DNA of 64,000 nucleotides from MVRV01 sp964646755 (GTDB lineage: Bacteria; Desulfobacterota; Syntrophia; Syntrophales; Smithellaceae): contig CAZYIE010000010.1 in assembly GCA_964646755.1 (NCBI GenBank), positions 1-64,000 on the forward strand. The letters are read 5' to 3'. Below the pieces are notes generated by a model. The model had not been told where the DNA came from. It was given only the letters and a program-made list of their open reading frames with translations, and searched no databases. Of this stretch, positions 52,140 through 61,342 are shown in pieces. The position numbers were made by a program, and so were the translations under genes. The first letter of the stretch is position 1. Every line of letters begins with the position of its first letter.

Positions 52140-52586
52140 ATGGACGATATCGATAAAAAAATATTAAATATACTGCAAAAAGAGTTTCCGCTCACAGAGC
52201 GTCCTTTTCTTGCCGTTGCGCAGAAATGCGGCCTGAGCGAAGAAGAAGTAATCAGCCGTGTTCAAAAGTTGAAAGAGAAGGGAATTCTTCGCCGGATCGG
52301 TGCGATCTTCAGCGGCGCTAATTTGGGCCGCGTCAGCACTCTTTGCGCGGCGCGGGTGCCGGAAGAAAAGCTGGATAATTTTGTCAGTGCCGTTAACGCT
52401 TACTCCGGTGTGACACATAATTATCGGAGAAATAATGAATATAATGTTTGGTTTACGGTGAATGCGGCCAGCAGAAAAGAAATTGCCCGGTTTCTTACGC
52501 AATTAAAAGAAAATACAGGTGTGTCGGATATTCTGGAAATGAATGCAGTGCGTACTTTTAAGATAGATGCTTCCTTTGAAATGTAA
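52140..52586 (+). CDS. Siroheme decarboxylase subunit, AhbA/AhbB type (Lrp/AsnC-like fold)
   Basis: AhbA and AhbB together decarboxylate siroheme to 12,18-didecarboxysiroheme. This 148-residue protein has an N-terminal helix-turn-helix (DDIDKKILNILQKEFPL, then KLKEKGILRRIGAIF) and a C-terminal RAM-like domain (GVTHNYRRNNEYNVWFTV). The opening FPLTERPFLAVAQ and the IGAIF.GANLG stretch fit the Ahb group rather than a free-standing regulator. I cannot say whether it is A or B. Only one subunit is encoded here. It begins 16 bases after GIY-YIG cassette 2 and is the last heme gene before polA. Confidence 0.82.
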   Translation: MDDIDKKILNILQKEFPLTERPFLAVAQKCGLSEEEVISRVQKLKEKGILRRIGAIFSGANLGRVSTLCAARVPEEKLDNFVSAVNAYSGVTHNYRRNNEYNVWFTVNAASRKEIARFLTQLKENTGVSDILEMNAVRTFKIDASFEM

Positions 52587-52628
52587 TTACCCCAAAAAAT
52601 GCTGACGCTGATTGGAGCAATTTAGATT

Positions 52629-55292
52629 ATGTCCAGTGAAAACAAAGTACCCGTTGTCGCTCTTGTTGATGGCAGCAACTATGTCTATCGCGCCTTTTAC
52701 GGGATTCCGTCGCTTACGAATTCCAAAGGTTTTCCTACCAATGCCATTTACGGTTTTACCACCATGCTGCTAAAACTTCTGCGAGATCTTCAACCTGATT
52801 ACATTGTTGTTACGTTTGATCTTAAAGGTGCAACTTTACGTCATGAGGAGTTTGCCGATTATAAAGCAACCCGTAAACCCATGCCCGATGACTTGATTCC
52901 GCAGATTCCTTGCATCAAAGACGTGGTTCGTGGCTTATCCATTACGGTATTGGAAAAGCAGGGTATCGAAGCGGATGATATTATCGGTACGCTGGCGGTA
53001 AGTGCAAGCAGGCTGGGCTGGAAAACTATTCTTGTCTCCGGGGACAAAGATCTGATGCAGCTTATTGATGAAAATGTCACCATGATTGATACAATGAAGG
53101 ATAAAACTTACGACGTGGCGGCGGTGAAAGAGCGCTTCGGCGTGGGGCCCGATAAAGTTATGGAAATCCTCGGACTGATGGGTGATTCGTCGGATAACAT
53201 TCCGGGGGTGCCGGGTATCGGCCCGAAGACGGCACAACGGTTGATCGAAGAATATGGTTCTGTCGAGGAAGTTATCCGGAATACGGAAAATTTAAGGAAC
53301 GTCAAATTGCGGGAGAGCTTTCGCCAGCATGCCGAACAGGCGCGCATGAGCCGTCAGCTGGCACTAATCAGGAAAGATATTGAAATTGATTTTGATCTGA
53401 AAGATGCAGTGCGGCGGTCACCCAATAAAGAAGTTCTTGCTCAGCTGTTTAGTGAATTTGAATTTTCATCGCTCCTGCAAGAGATCAAACGCGGCGCCGA
53501 AAAAGTTGTTAAGGATTGTAAGATTATTCATGATAGCAAAGAATTAGAGCAGCTTATCGCTCAATTGCAGGATTTACCAGAGATATCACTGGAGCTGATA
53601 CGGGAAAAAAGCCAGCCCGCGGATTTAATCGGCATGGCCGTGAGCACAGGCAGGAATGCTTTTTACGTGCCCTTGGGTCATACTACACCGCAGATGCAGT
53701 TGCCGGCAAAAGAAGTATTTGTTGCACTGTTTCCTGTTCTTAACAGTGCCGGGATTAGGAAAAATATCTACGATCTCAAAACTGCTCTTCTGGATATGGG
53801 AAATTGCGGTGTGGAGATCCAGGCAGGCAATGATGTTATGCTTGCCGCCTATCTGCTCAATCCCGCCCGGCATTCTTATGATCTCTCCGAAATTGCCTGG
53901 GAATATTTGCACGAGCAGATTCCCTCCGTAAACGATGTGGCCGGGGGCAAGGGCAAAACTTATCCGCTTAATCTGGTGGCCATAGACAAAATGGCCGCAT
54001 ATGCCGGCGCGCGCGCCGGTGCGGTATTTGCTCTGGCGCCGGTTCTGGCCGGAAAATTAAAGGAAATCGCTGCCACCGATCTCTTCTCCAAAGTTGAAAT
54101 ACCGCTTTTGCACGTGATCTCCGCAATGGAGAAAAAAGGCGTGCTTATTGATGTTAATCTTTTAGGGCAAATGTCCAAGGAACTGGCTCAACTGCTGTCT
54201 ATTTCCGAAGAAAAAATATTTCGCCTGGCCGGTGAAAAATTCAACATCAATTCCCCGAAACAGTTACAGAGCATTTTATTTGACAAGCTCAAACTACCCA
54301 CAGGCAAGAAAACGAAGGAAGGTTTCTCTACAGATGTTGAAGTTCTTTCTTATCTGGCGCAAACTCATGAGTTGCCCGCGGAAATCCTCGCTTACCGCAG
54401 CCTGGCTAAACTAAAATCCACTTATGTGGACGCACTACCGGTACTGGTTGATCCGCAAACAGGCCGGATTCATACGTCCTACAATCAAATGGTGACGGCG
54501 ACAGGCAGGCTGTCGAGCAGTAATCCTAATTTACAGAATATTCCGATTCGGACGCTGGAGGGCAAAAGAATCCGGCAGGCATTCATTGCCGCTCCCGGTA
54601 GCGTTCTGATTTCCGCCGATTATTCGCAAATAGAACTGCGCGTGCTGGCGCATTTCTCGGAAGACGAGACCCTGCTCGAAGCCTTTACTTCGGGAGAGGA
54701 TATCCATAGCCGCACGGCATCGGATATATTCGGTGTCTTTCCGCAAATGGTTAACGCCGATATGCGCCGGCAGGCCAAAGTAATCAACTTCGGCATTCTC
54801 TATGGCATGAGCGCTTTCGGTCTAGCCAAAGAGCTGGGTGTTTCCCAGAAAATAGCTCAGGTCTACATTGACGGATATTTTGCCCGCTATAAAAAAGTGC
54901 GGTGTTATCTGGATGGAATATTAGAAGGCGCACGCCAGAACGGATTTGTCTGCACGCTGTTGAATCGCCGCCGTTATTTGCCGGAGTTAAAAAGTCCGGT
55001 AGCTCAGGTGCGGCAATTTGCCGAACGCATGGCAATTAACGCGCCTATTCAGGGAACGGCCGCTGATTTGATTAAAGTAGCTATGGTCAATATAGCCTCT
55101 TTGCTGCAGAAGAAAAATCTCACTGCCCGGCTGATTATGCAGGTGCATGACGAACTGGTTCTCGAAGCACCGCTTCAGGAAAGAGACGAAGTCATGGCCT
55201 TGGTTAAAAAGGAAATGGAAGAAGTCATTAAGCTCAAGGTGCCGTTGAAGGTTGAGATTGCATTTGGAAACAATTGGGACGAAGCACATTAG
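52629..55292 (+). CDS. polA: DNA polymerase I, with degenerate 3'-5' proofreading site
   Basis: Pol I fills gaps and removes RNA primers. The 887 residues have a 5'-3' exonuclease domain (about 1-270; DGSNYVYRAFYG, GDKDLMQLI, NIPGVPGIGPKTA) and a polymerase domain with motif A SADYSQIELRVLAHF, motif B RRQAKVINFGILYGMSAFG and motif C QVHDELVLEAP. The middle domain looks inactive for proofreading: the first DxE pair reads S-L-E, and the last catalytic Asp is replaced in YAGARAGAVFAL, though the Asp in KNIYDLK remains. It lies 42 bases after the ahb gene on the same strand. Confidence 0.95.
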   Translation: MSSENKVPVVALVDGSNYVYRAFYGIPSLTNSKGFPTNAIYGFTTMLLKLLRDLQPDYIVVTFDLKGATLRHEEFADYKATRKPMPDDLIPQIPCIKDVVRGLSITVLEKQGIEADDIIGTLAVSASRLGWKTILVSGDKDLMQLIDENVTMIDTMKDKTYDVAAVKERFGVGPDKVMEILGLMGDSSDNIPGVPGIGPKTAQRLIEEYGSVEEVIRNTENLRNVKLRESFRQHAEQARMSRQLALIRKDIEIDFDLKDAVRRSPNKEVLAQLFSEFEFSSLLQEIKRGAEKVVKDCKIIHDSKELEQLIAQLQDLPEISLELIREKSQPADLIGMAVSTGRNAFYVPLGHTTPQMQLPAKEVFVALFPVLNSAGIRKNIYDLKTALLDMGNCGVEIQAGNDVMLAAYLLNPARHSYDLSEIAWEYLHEQIPSVNDVAGGKGKTYPLNLVAIDKMAAYAGARAGAVFALAPVLAGKLKEIAATDLFSKVEIPLLHVISAMEKKGVLIDVNLLGQMSKELAQLLSISEEKIFRLAGEKFNINSPKQLQSILFDKLKLPTGKKTKEGFSTDVEVLSYLAQTHELPAEILAYRSLAKLKSTYVDALPVLVDPQTGRIHTSYNQMVTATGRLSSSNPNLQNIPIRTLEGKRIRQAFIAAPGSVLISADYSQIELRVLAHFSEDETLLEAFTSGEDIHSRTASDIFGVFPQMVNADMRRQAKVINFGILYGMSAFGLAKELGVSQKIAQVYIDGYFARYKKVRCYLDGILEGARQNGFVCTLLNRRRYLPELKSPVAQVRQFAERMAINAPIQGTAADLIKVAMVNIASLLQKKNLTARLIMQVHDELVLEAPLQERDEVMALVKKEMEEVIKLKVPLKVEIAFGNNWDEAH

Positions 55293-55413
55293 AAAAGGCT
55301 GAAGGGATTTAGACTGAAGGCTGAAGCAAAAGCATTTTGGATAAAGTACAGGGCAAGTTTTTGAACAGTCTTTAAAAGGAGAGTGTCGTTTCTTGGTGTC
55401 ATTGCCTGGCTGG

Positions 55414-55555
55414 GAGACTGTGTCGTAATTGCTTTTTTGTCATTCCGGGCAAGCGAAGCGCGACCCGGAATCCAGTATATTCAACAACTTCTGGATGCCG
55501 GTTTTCACCGGCATGACGACTTTAATGGCACTTTTTGCTATTGTGACACAGTCTC
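55414..55555. repeat. Composite repeat: GACTGTGTCGTAAT ends around an ORF-less inverted pair
   Basis: The outer ends are GAGACTGTGTCGTAAT (55414) and GTGACACAGTCTC (to 55555). Inside, 55439-55475 runs from GTCATTCCGG to CCGGAATCCAG. After a 15-base spacer, 55491-55517 runs from CTGGATGCCGG to CCGGCATGAC. These are the same left and right ends that bound the GIY-YIG cassettes, but without an ORF. It lies in the 370-base spacer between polA and the next gene; I see no gene in that spacer. Confidence 0.75.
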
Positions 55556-55665
55556 TGGACCCGGCAATCCAGATATATTGTAATTGGTGAAAGCGCTGTG
55601 CTTGTTCCACCATACGAACTTTATGATTATGTAAGCTTTCCCTTGATAATCAAGGGTGCTGGTTA

Positions 55666-56094
55666 TTATTTATCTCTCCGGTAGATATAGTAAGGTAAAA
55701 ATTTGGCAAATTGTTCGTCTGGATTTTTCCACTTAATTTCATTTATGTCGTTGGTTAATTCCCACTCTGATGCTTTGCCATCAAACATTTTACCTACAAG
55801 ACGCTTGCCTTCCAGCTTCAGCGTTGCATATAATTTTTCATCACCGACATTGAATCCAGAATCCCGATTGGCCCTGCAAAAACCATCGATCTTATCAATT
55901 ACGCCTATTACTTCAATTACATCACCGTTAATCTGAAAACGATAATGTGAGCATTCCCAGATCCGTCCGCTGACAAACTGCCGCCAATTCCCTTCAATGT
56001 TTGCGCCCGTTTGTGCCTGAGTCGGAATTGCCAAACCAAGTAGTGCAGTAATAATGATCAAGGATATTTCAATGCTTCTTTTTAATATTTTCAT
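55666..56094 (-). CDS. Secreted protein of unknown function
   Basis: This protein of 142 residues has a signal peptide (MKILKRSIEI... to TQAQ). The mature part is beta-rich, with GNWRQFVSG, YRFQINGDVIEVIGVI and EWELTNDINEIKW. These spaced strands suggest a small lipocalin-like or immunoglobulin-like barrel. Two Cys residues could form a disulfide in the periplasm. I do not recognise a family. AAGGAGTG lies before the ATG at 56094; the frame is open further upstream without a ribosome site. Confidence 0.6.
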   Translation of the reverse strand: MKILKRSIEISLIIITALLGLAIPTQAQTGANIEGNWRQFVSGRIWECSHYRFQINGDVIEVIGVIDKIDGFCRANRDSGFNVGDEKLYATLKLEGKRLVGKMFDGKASEWELTNDINEIKWKNPDEQFAKFLPYYIYRRDK

Positions 56095-56143
56095 ATTTAC
56101 ACTCCTTAATTGCATTTGTTTCCTTGTCGGCATGATATCATTT

Positions 56144-56713
56144 TTAGGGTGTTGTAGCTTTTTTGCCTAGCTCAGCCGCCTGCTGAATTGCCACCTCGTT
56201 ATCGACGATTTCGCCTTTTTCATTGGCGGAGGTCATGACAGTGCCCAGCCATTGCATTTTGGACATTTCTACTGTGGGCTGAAAGCAGTTGACAATGGAA
56301 TCAGCCATATGCACATCCGCAGCTCCGCAAACGGTGATCAGTCCGATTCGTTTGCCCCGCATCTGGGGATAATAAGCTTTCTGCCAACGCCACTCGGCAT
56401 CAAACAGGGCACACCACCTGTCCAGGTAGGCTTTCATCTGAGCGGTCATGGAGAAGAAATATACGGGCACGCTATGGATGATGGCATCCGCTTCCAGTAT
56501 CTTCTTGTGGATTTCCAGCATATCGTCTTTAATAACACAGAGACCGGTTTTGTTGCATTTTTTGCAGTCTTTGCAGCCGGAGATTTTTTTCCTGTCGAGG
56601 ATGATTTTTTCCACCTCCGCACCGGCCTCTTTGGCTCCGGATAAGGCCTGACTCAGGAGGATGTCACTATTGCCTCCGACTCGCGGACTTCCCATAATGC
56701 CGAGTACTTTCAT
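56144..56713 (-). CDS. Iron-sulfur flavoprotein / NADPH-dependent FMN reductase family
   Basis: This 189-residue flavodoxin-fold protein has an FMN phosphate loop, GSPRVGGNSD (residues 8-17). A compact cysteine cluster, CKDCKKCNKTGLC (Cys47, 50, 53 and 59), should hold a [4Fe-4S] cluster, as in archaeal and clostridial Isf proteins. HSVPVYFFSMTAQMKAYLDR completes the flavin site. Such proteins shuttle electrons in anaerobes and may detoxify oxygen or peroxide. I use the ATG at 56713, with GGAGGA 9 bases upstream. Confidence 0.87.
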   Translation of the reverse strand: MKVLGIMGSPRVGGNSDILLSQALSGAKEAGAEVEKIILDRKKISGCKDCKKCNKTGLCVIKDDMLEIHKKILEADAIIHSVPVYFFSMTAQMKAYLDRWCALFDAEWRWQKAYYPQMRGKRIGLITVCGAADVHMADSIVNCFQPTVEMSKMQWLGTVMTSANEKGEIVDNEVAIQQAAELGKKATTP

Positions 56714-56879
56714 ATACACCAATCCTCCTTATATCTATTGACGATAATTACAAGTAAGACTGCTCACATTGTTATATCTTTTGAGCTAATTTGTAAATAT
56801 CAAAAAATCATCTTGCTTGCTTCTGACCTGCTAATGGTTTATATTTTGTCCAACCCATGGATTGCGAAGAGGGATCAAA

Positions 56880-57731
56880 ATGAAGGATTTTGCTAATAAA
56901 ACCGGCATATTTTTTCTGGCAGGCATTCTTTTATCAATTGTATTCAGTTCACCATGTTTGGCGGCGGAGCTTAAGGAAAATGGTCTGCAGGTTAACCCTG
57001 CAGTCTCCGGTGGAAAAATTGCCGCATTAAAGGTTACGATCAAAACGGCGAATGGCGGACCGAAAGTAAATGCTTTGCAACTCGATTATCCAGACTCTAC
57101 TATACTGATAACAACCGCGTCTTTAACAGTTAAAAAAGGATTGTATAAAATAGAACTTCTGGAGAAAGGCCAACCATCTCTGACGCTTACGGCGCAAGCT
57201 GGAAAAACGGTCAAAGGCAATGGTCGCTTAAGCGTAAATGCCGGTGGTACTGTGCAATACCGGGTGACAGCAAAGAAAGCGAAAGATGTTGCTTTCGATC
57301 TGTCCTTTAGTCCTCTTAATGCCCCGGTCGAATCGCGAGTCAGCCAGACATCCTCAGAAGCAGTGGAAAGTGACGGCCTTAATTTGAAATTAACCTGCAG
57401 TGCGGGGAAAAATTGCCGTCTCCAGGTGCAGAATATGAGCCGCTCGAAAGCCTACCGGAATATTTTGTTCCAGATTGATTATAAAATGCTGACGAGAGAA
57501 GGTACTATTGAGAAAAGCAAGAGTGGCGGCATCGGAGATGCTCTTTTACCCAATATTACCGGCGAATGGCCGATTGGCCTTGTTTTTGGAGAGACGCCTA
57601 AAGATATAAAAGTAATACTTATAAAGGCGGATGCTGTTGACCCGGCCTCAATAACGTCGCCGGCCATTGATCAACAGAAAAATAGTGCTATCCCGCTTAT
57701 ATCTTCAGAAAAGCAGAAGGAAAAAGATTAA
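56880..57731 (+). CDS. Secreted protein of unknown function
   Basis: This 283-residue protein has a signal peptide (MKDFANKTGIFF... to CLAAE). It is followed by a beta-rich exported region: LKVTIKTANGGPKV, STILITTASLTVKKG, and later strands with regular Lys/Gly turns. A middle part with LNLKLTCSAGKNCRLQVQN holds two Cys that could pair. I do not recognise the family. AGAGGG precedes the ATG. The thioesterase gene follows after 17 bases and is probably co-transcribed. Confidence 0.6.
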   Translation: MKDFANKTGIFFLAGILLSIVFSSPCLAAELKENGLQVNPAVSGGKIAALKVTIKTANGGPKVNALQLDYPDSTILITTASLTVKKGLYKIELLEKGQPSLTLTAQAGKTVKGNGRLSVNAGGTVQYRVTAKKAKDVAFDLSFSPLNAPVESRVSQTSSEAVESDGLNLKLTCSAGKNCRLQVQNMSRSKAYRNILFQIDYKMLTREGTIEKSKSGGIGDALLPNITGEWPIGLVFGETPKDIKVILIKADAVDPASITSPAIDQQKNSAIPLISSEKQKEKD

Positions 57732-57748
57732 AAACGATGGAGATCATT

Positions 57749-58186
57749 ATGGAAAACGTATTATTAACTTGTCCGGTCGTAGTTGAGAATCCTGTTGTCT
57801 GGGGAGAAATGGATGCTTTTGGTCATGTCAACAACATGATCTATTTCCGTTATTTTGAAAATGCGCGGATCGCTTATTTTGAAAAAATTGATCTCATTAA
57901 TTTTATGAATGAAACAGGAATCGGGCCGATCCTTGCTTCCACGCAATGCAAGTTCCGGTTGCCTCTGACTTATCCGGATAGGGTTTCCACCGGGGCAAAA
58001 ATTGTGAAACTGGAAGATGATTCCCTGACTATGGCCTATTATGTGGTCAGCAATAAACATCAGAAAATTGCTGCCCAAGGCGATGGAATTATTGTGAGTT
58101 ATGATTACCGCGGTAATAAAAAAGTACCGCTACCTGCTGAAATAAGAAAACGCATTTTAGCAGTGGAAAAAGTGGATAAGATATAA
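57749..58186 (+). CDS. YbgC/FadM-type acyl-CoA thioesterase (4HBT hotdog fold)
   Basis: This 145-residue hotdog-fold enzyme has the catalytic Asp in VWGEMDAFGHVNNMIYFRYFE, the signature of the 4-hydroxybenzoyl-CoA/YbgC group. FEKIDL and STQCKFRLPLTYPDRV follow. It should hydrolyse an acyl-CoA or acyl carrier protein thioester in the cytoplasm; chain length cannot be read from sequence. The ATG at 57749 has GGAG upstream, overlapping an earlier in-frame ATG at 57737. It is convergent with feoB, only 8 bases away. Confidence 0.88.
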   Translation: MENVLLTCPVVVENPVVWGEMDAFGHVNNMIYFRYFENARIAYFEKIDLINFMNETGIGPILASTQCKFRLPLTYPDRVSTGAKIVKLEDDSLTMAYYVVSNKHQKIAAQGDGIIVSYDYRGNKKVPLPAEIRKRILAVEKVDKI

Positions 58187-58194
58187 TTCTATTT

Positions 58195-60435
58195 CTAAAT
58201 CCCTAACCATCTAACAAAATTGAAGGCCATTACTCCCCCGCAATATGATGCCAGCAGGGTTAGCAGAATCGTCGAATAAAACCATTTATTGCTGTTCATT
58301 TCTTTCTTCAAAACGGCAATGGTTCCGGCGCAGGGGATAAAAAGCATCATGACCACGAGGAAGGCCGCGGCTGAAGCGTGGCTCATAACCTGCGGCAGCA
58401 CATGCACCAATCCTTCTGCACCAACCGAATAAAGGACTCCCAGCGTAGCTACAACATTCTCTTTTGCTACCAGGCCGGTTAAGAGGGCGGTAATCATTTG
58501 CCAACTCAAACCCAGAGGGGAGCCCAACGGCTCCAGCAACTTGCCTAAGGAAGCCAGCCAGCTTTGTTCTACAATGCCGGAAGGATAATATGACAAAAAC
58601 CATATTATTATGGCCATGCCCAGAATAACAGTTCCGGCTTTGCGCAAGAAAGCAATTGTTCTTGACCAGACAACCATCATAATTGTTCTTAAATCCGGTC
58701 GGTGGTAAATAGGCAACTCCATGATGAAAGGGGCATCCTGTTTCCAGATAGTTTTATTGACAAAAACACCGGCAATGCCCAGGGCAACAATATTTAAGGC
58801 CAGAATGCTCCAGGATACATAAGGAGCTTTCGGCCCGAATATGGCTGCAGAAACGAGTGTCAGGACGGCAAGCCGGGAGGCACAGGGTACAAAGGGAATC
58901 AAAAGCAGAGTAATCATACGGGCCTTGCGTGTTTCGATAATCCGCGCTCCCAATACGGCAGGGACATTGCAGCCGAAACCCAGGCACATCGGGATAAAAC
59001 TTTTACCGTGCAATCCGACAAGATGCATGATTCTGTCCATCACATAAGCGGCGCGCGCCATATAGCCTATGTCTTCCAGGAGCGCCATTGTGACAAAGAA
59101 AATAATCAGGATGGGCAAAAAGGTAATTACCGAGCCGGCCCCTCCGATGATACCGTTAAAAAATAAGCCCTTAAGCCAGATGGGCAATCCAAGAAATAAT
59201 GGTTCGCACCAGCGGGTAAATTGGTGAATTAAGCCATCCAGCCAGTTTTGCAAGGGAATGCCGATGGAGTAAGTGAGGAAGAATACAGCTGCCATAACTC
59301 CCAGCAAAATCGGAATGCCGAACACCGGTCGGGTCAGAATGTGGTCGATCCGGTCGGTCAGTACTACCTGTCCCATTTTGAAACGGAAAAGTGCGGCTCT
59401 GGTTATTTCTTCAATCCAATCATAACGTCCATTGACGACAGCATGCAAAGAATCTTCATGCTCGGTGAAGAGCGCCAGAATTGTTTTCCAGGAGTCTGCC
59501 GGAAGTTGCGCTTCCATCTGCTTGAAAACGTCAGGGTCGCCCTCCATTAATTTTATCGTGATCCATTCCGGAGTGCAAGGTTCAATACAGTCATGCCGCA
59601 CTAGTTCCAGTATTTTCTGGTATACAAGCATGTGGTCGGCGGATACTTCCGGTAAACGCGGATTGAGTTTGACATCACCAGCAGCGAAAGAATTTATTTG
59701 TGCAACCAGTTCTTTGATGCCGCTGTTACGTTTGGCAATCATCGGAACTACGGGAATGCCCAGCGCCCTCTGCAATGCCTGCGTATCGATTTGCATTCCC
59801 TGTTGGGAGGCAACATCAAGCATATTAAGAGCGACAATCACGGGCCGGTTCAGCAAGAGAACTTCCGAGAGAAGATAAAGGCTCCTCTCCAGTGCGGCTG
59901 CATTTAAAACCAGAACGACAAGATCAGGCTTTTCTTGAATAATAAATTCGCGGGCGACTCTTTCTTCTTCCGAGAACGCTGTCAGGCTGTAGGTTCCCGG
60001 TAAATCGACAATTCTAATCAAAGTGTTTGCAGTGCGGTGAAACCCTTCTTTTTTTTCTACGGTTTTACCCGGCCAATTGCCGACGTGCTGAGATAATCCG
60101 GTGAGGATATTAAAAACAGTGGATTTGCCGACATTGGGCTGGCCGGCAAGCGCAACGAAGATTTCCTTATCTATGGGGGGAGCGCAGGCATCATCCTTGG
60201 CAACCGTAGTTTGATAAACCATTATTTTTGCAGCTTCGCCCTGGCCTAAAGCAATTCTTGTATCCGCCACCTGCACGATCACCAGGCCACCGCTTACCTG
60301 GACAATTTTAAATTTGGCATTAGTAGCAATACCCATTCCAGCCAGGCGGCTGGTTAAAGCAGATCCGCCTTCGATAGAATCAATAATGCCCTGATCGCCG
60401 TCCTGCAATTGGGTTATGGAAATTGGATTGGTCAT
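58195..60435 (-). CDS. feoB: Ferrous iron transporter FeoB with fused N-terminal FeoA domain
   Basis: FeoB imports Fe2+ across the inner membrane. The 746 residues begin with an FeoA-like SH3 domain (about 1-75; QLQDGDQGIIDSIEGG, LAGMGI). The GTPase domain has GQPNVGKST, DLPGTYSL and NMLDVA. The membrane part contains the two gate regions (PILIIFFVTMALLEDIGYMAR and the later CAGTIAVLKKE). FeoA-FeoB fusions occur in several anaerobes and make a separate FeoA unnecessary. GGAGA precedes the ATG. It follows the DUF2156 gene by 11 bases. Confidence 0.95.
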   Translation of the reverse strand: MTNPISITQLQDGDQGIIDSIEGGSALTSRLAGMGIATNAKFKIVQVSGGLVIVQVADTRIALGQGEAAKIMVYQTTVAKDDACAPPIDKEIFVALAGQPNVGKSTVFNILTGLSQHVGNWPGKTVEKKEGFHRTANTLIRIVDLPGTYSLTAFSEEERVAREFIIQEKPDLVVLVLNAAALERSLYLLSEVLLLNRPVIVALNMLDVASQQGMQIDTQALQRALGIPVVPMIAKRNSGIKELVAQINSFAAGDVKLNPRLPEVSADHMLVYQKILELVRHDCIEPCTPEWITIKLMEGDPDVFKQMEAQLPADSWKTILALFTEHEDSLHAVVNGRYDWIEEITRAALFRFKMGQVVLTDRIDHILTRPVFGIPILLGVMAAVFFLTYSIGIPLQNWLDGLIHQFTRWCEPLFLGLPIWLKGLFFNGIIGGAGSVITFLPILIIFFVTMALLEDIGYMARAAYVMDRIMHLVGLHGKSFIPMCLGFGCNVPAVLGARIIETRKARMITLLLIPFVPCASRLAVLTLVSAAIFGPKAPYVSWSILALNIVALGIAGVFVNKTIWKQDAPFIMELPIYHRPDLRTIMMVVWSRTIAFLRKAGTVILGMAIIIWFLSYYPSGIVEQSWLASLGKLLEPLGSPLGLSWQMITALLTGLVAKENVVATLGVLYSVGAEGLVHVLPQVMSHASAAAFLVVMMLFIPCAGTIAVLKKEMNSNKWFYSTILLTLLASYCGGVMAFNFVRWLGI

Positions 60436-60446
60436 ATCTCTCCAGT

Positions 60447-61307
60447 TTATTGTTTAAGACAAACACGATATTTTTTCAATAGCACTTCCGGGCCATAAGA
60501 CCCCTTCGTCCTTCGCAGATTTTTGTTGCCCATGTCTTCTTCCAGATTGAGAAACTTATACTGAGGCAATAGACGCTTGGCCGTGTCATTAAACATAAAC
60601 TCATAAATACCATGATACCTCTTTGATGCCTTGGCAAAATGCAGCACAAAGGTATCCGTGTTTAAGGCCTCGCCAAGAATAAATCCGGCCGGTTCATTCT
60701 CGATAGAATAAAGAGTTCCCCATAAGGCAAGCGCGGAAAATTTCTCCAGAGCTTCCCGGCATTGCTCAAAATCTGTTTTATTTAAAGCCAGCCAGGAATC
60801 ATTTTGCCAGGTCTGTAAGATTGTCATCGCTTGCTGCGCATTATTTTCCGATATTGCTTCAGCTTGAGGCTTATATGCAGAAAAGAATTGATTTAAATGA
60901 TTTCTGTGACGGTTATATTGATTCCCTTTGAAAGATGCCATTTTCTCCGTCAGATAAATGTAATCAGATTCACTCTCGTCGCAGGTTATAGCAAATTTGT
61001 CTTCCGGAAAAAAGGAAAGCCACTCTTCGGGGATCGGGAAAAAGAAATTCTGTTTATCCAGAATAATTTCAAACGTCTGCTGATTACATTTCCGCAGGTC
61101 ATTCAGCGGCATTATGTAATTTTGACACTGCCGGTTACAGCCGGAAATAAATAATCCGCAATCAGTAGTCAAAAATTCATAATGGCTGGTGCTGCGAAAG
61201 AGAAATATATTGGCAAACGTATAATCGGAAATCGGCAGATTAAGTTGCTTAAAATTCTCCAGAAGAAGTTCGCGGTGTTGAAAATCAATTGTTTCTAATT
61301 TCTTCAT
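60447..61307 (-). CDS. DUF2156 (phosphatidylglycerol lysyltransferase C-terminal-like) protein
   Basis: This 286-residue soluble protein matches DUF2156 over its whole length, a double-GNAT-like fold related to the catalytic part of MprF. Visible features are the opening LPISDYTFANIFLFR, the FKGNQYNRHRNHLNQF region and the C-terminal NLEEDMGNKNLRRTKGSYGPEVL, which is highly typical of the family. The MprF membrane half is absent, so an aminoacyl-phospholipid product is not implied. It lies between the DUF45 peptidase gene and feoB on the same strand. Confidence 0.85.
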   Translation of the reverse strand: MKKLETIDFQHRELLLENFKQLNLPISDYTFANIFLFRSTSHYEFLTTDCGLFISGCNRQCQNYIMPLNDLRKCNQQTFEIILDKQNFFFPIPEEWLSFFPEDKFAITCDESESDYIYLTEKMASFKGNQYNRHRNHLNQFFSAYKPQAEAISENNAQQAMTILQTWQNDSWLALNKTDFEQCREALEKFSALALWGTLYSIENEPAGFILGEALNTDTFVLHFAKASKRYHGIYEFMFNDTAKRLLPQYKFLNLEEDMGNKNLRRTKGSYGPEVLLKKYRVCLKQ

Positions 61308-61342
61308 AAAATATCTGTTAATTAATCCTTTCTTTATGCTGC

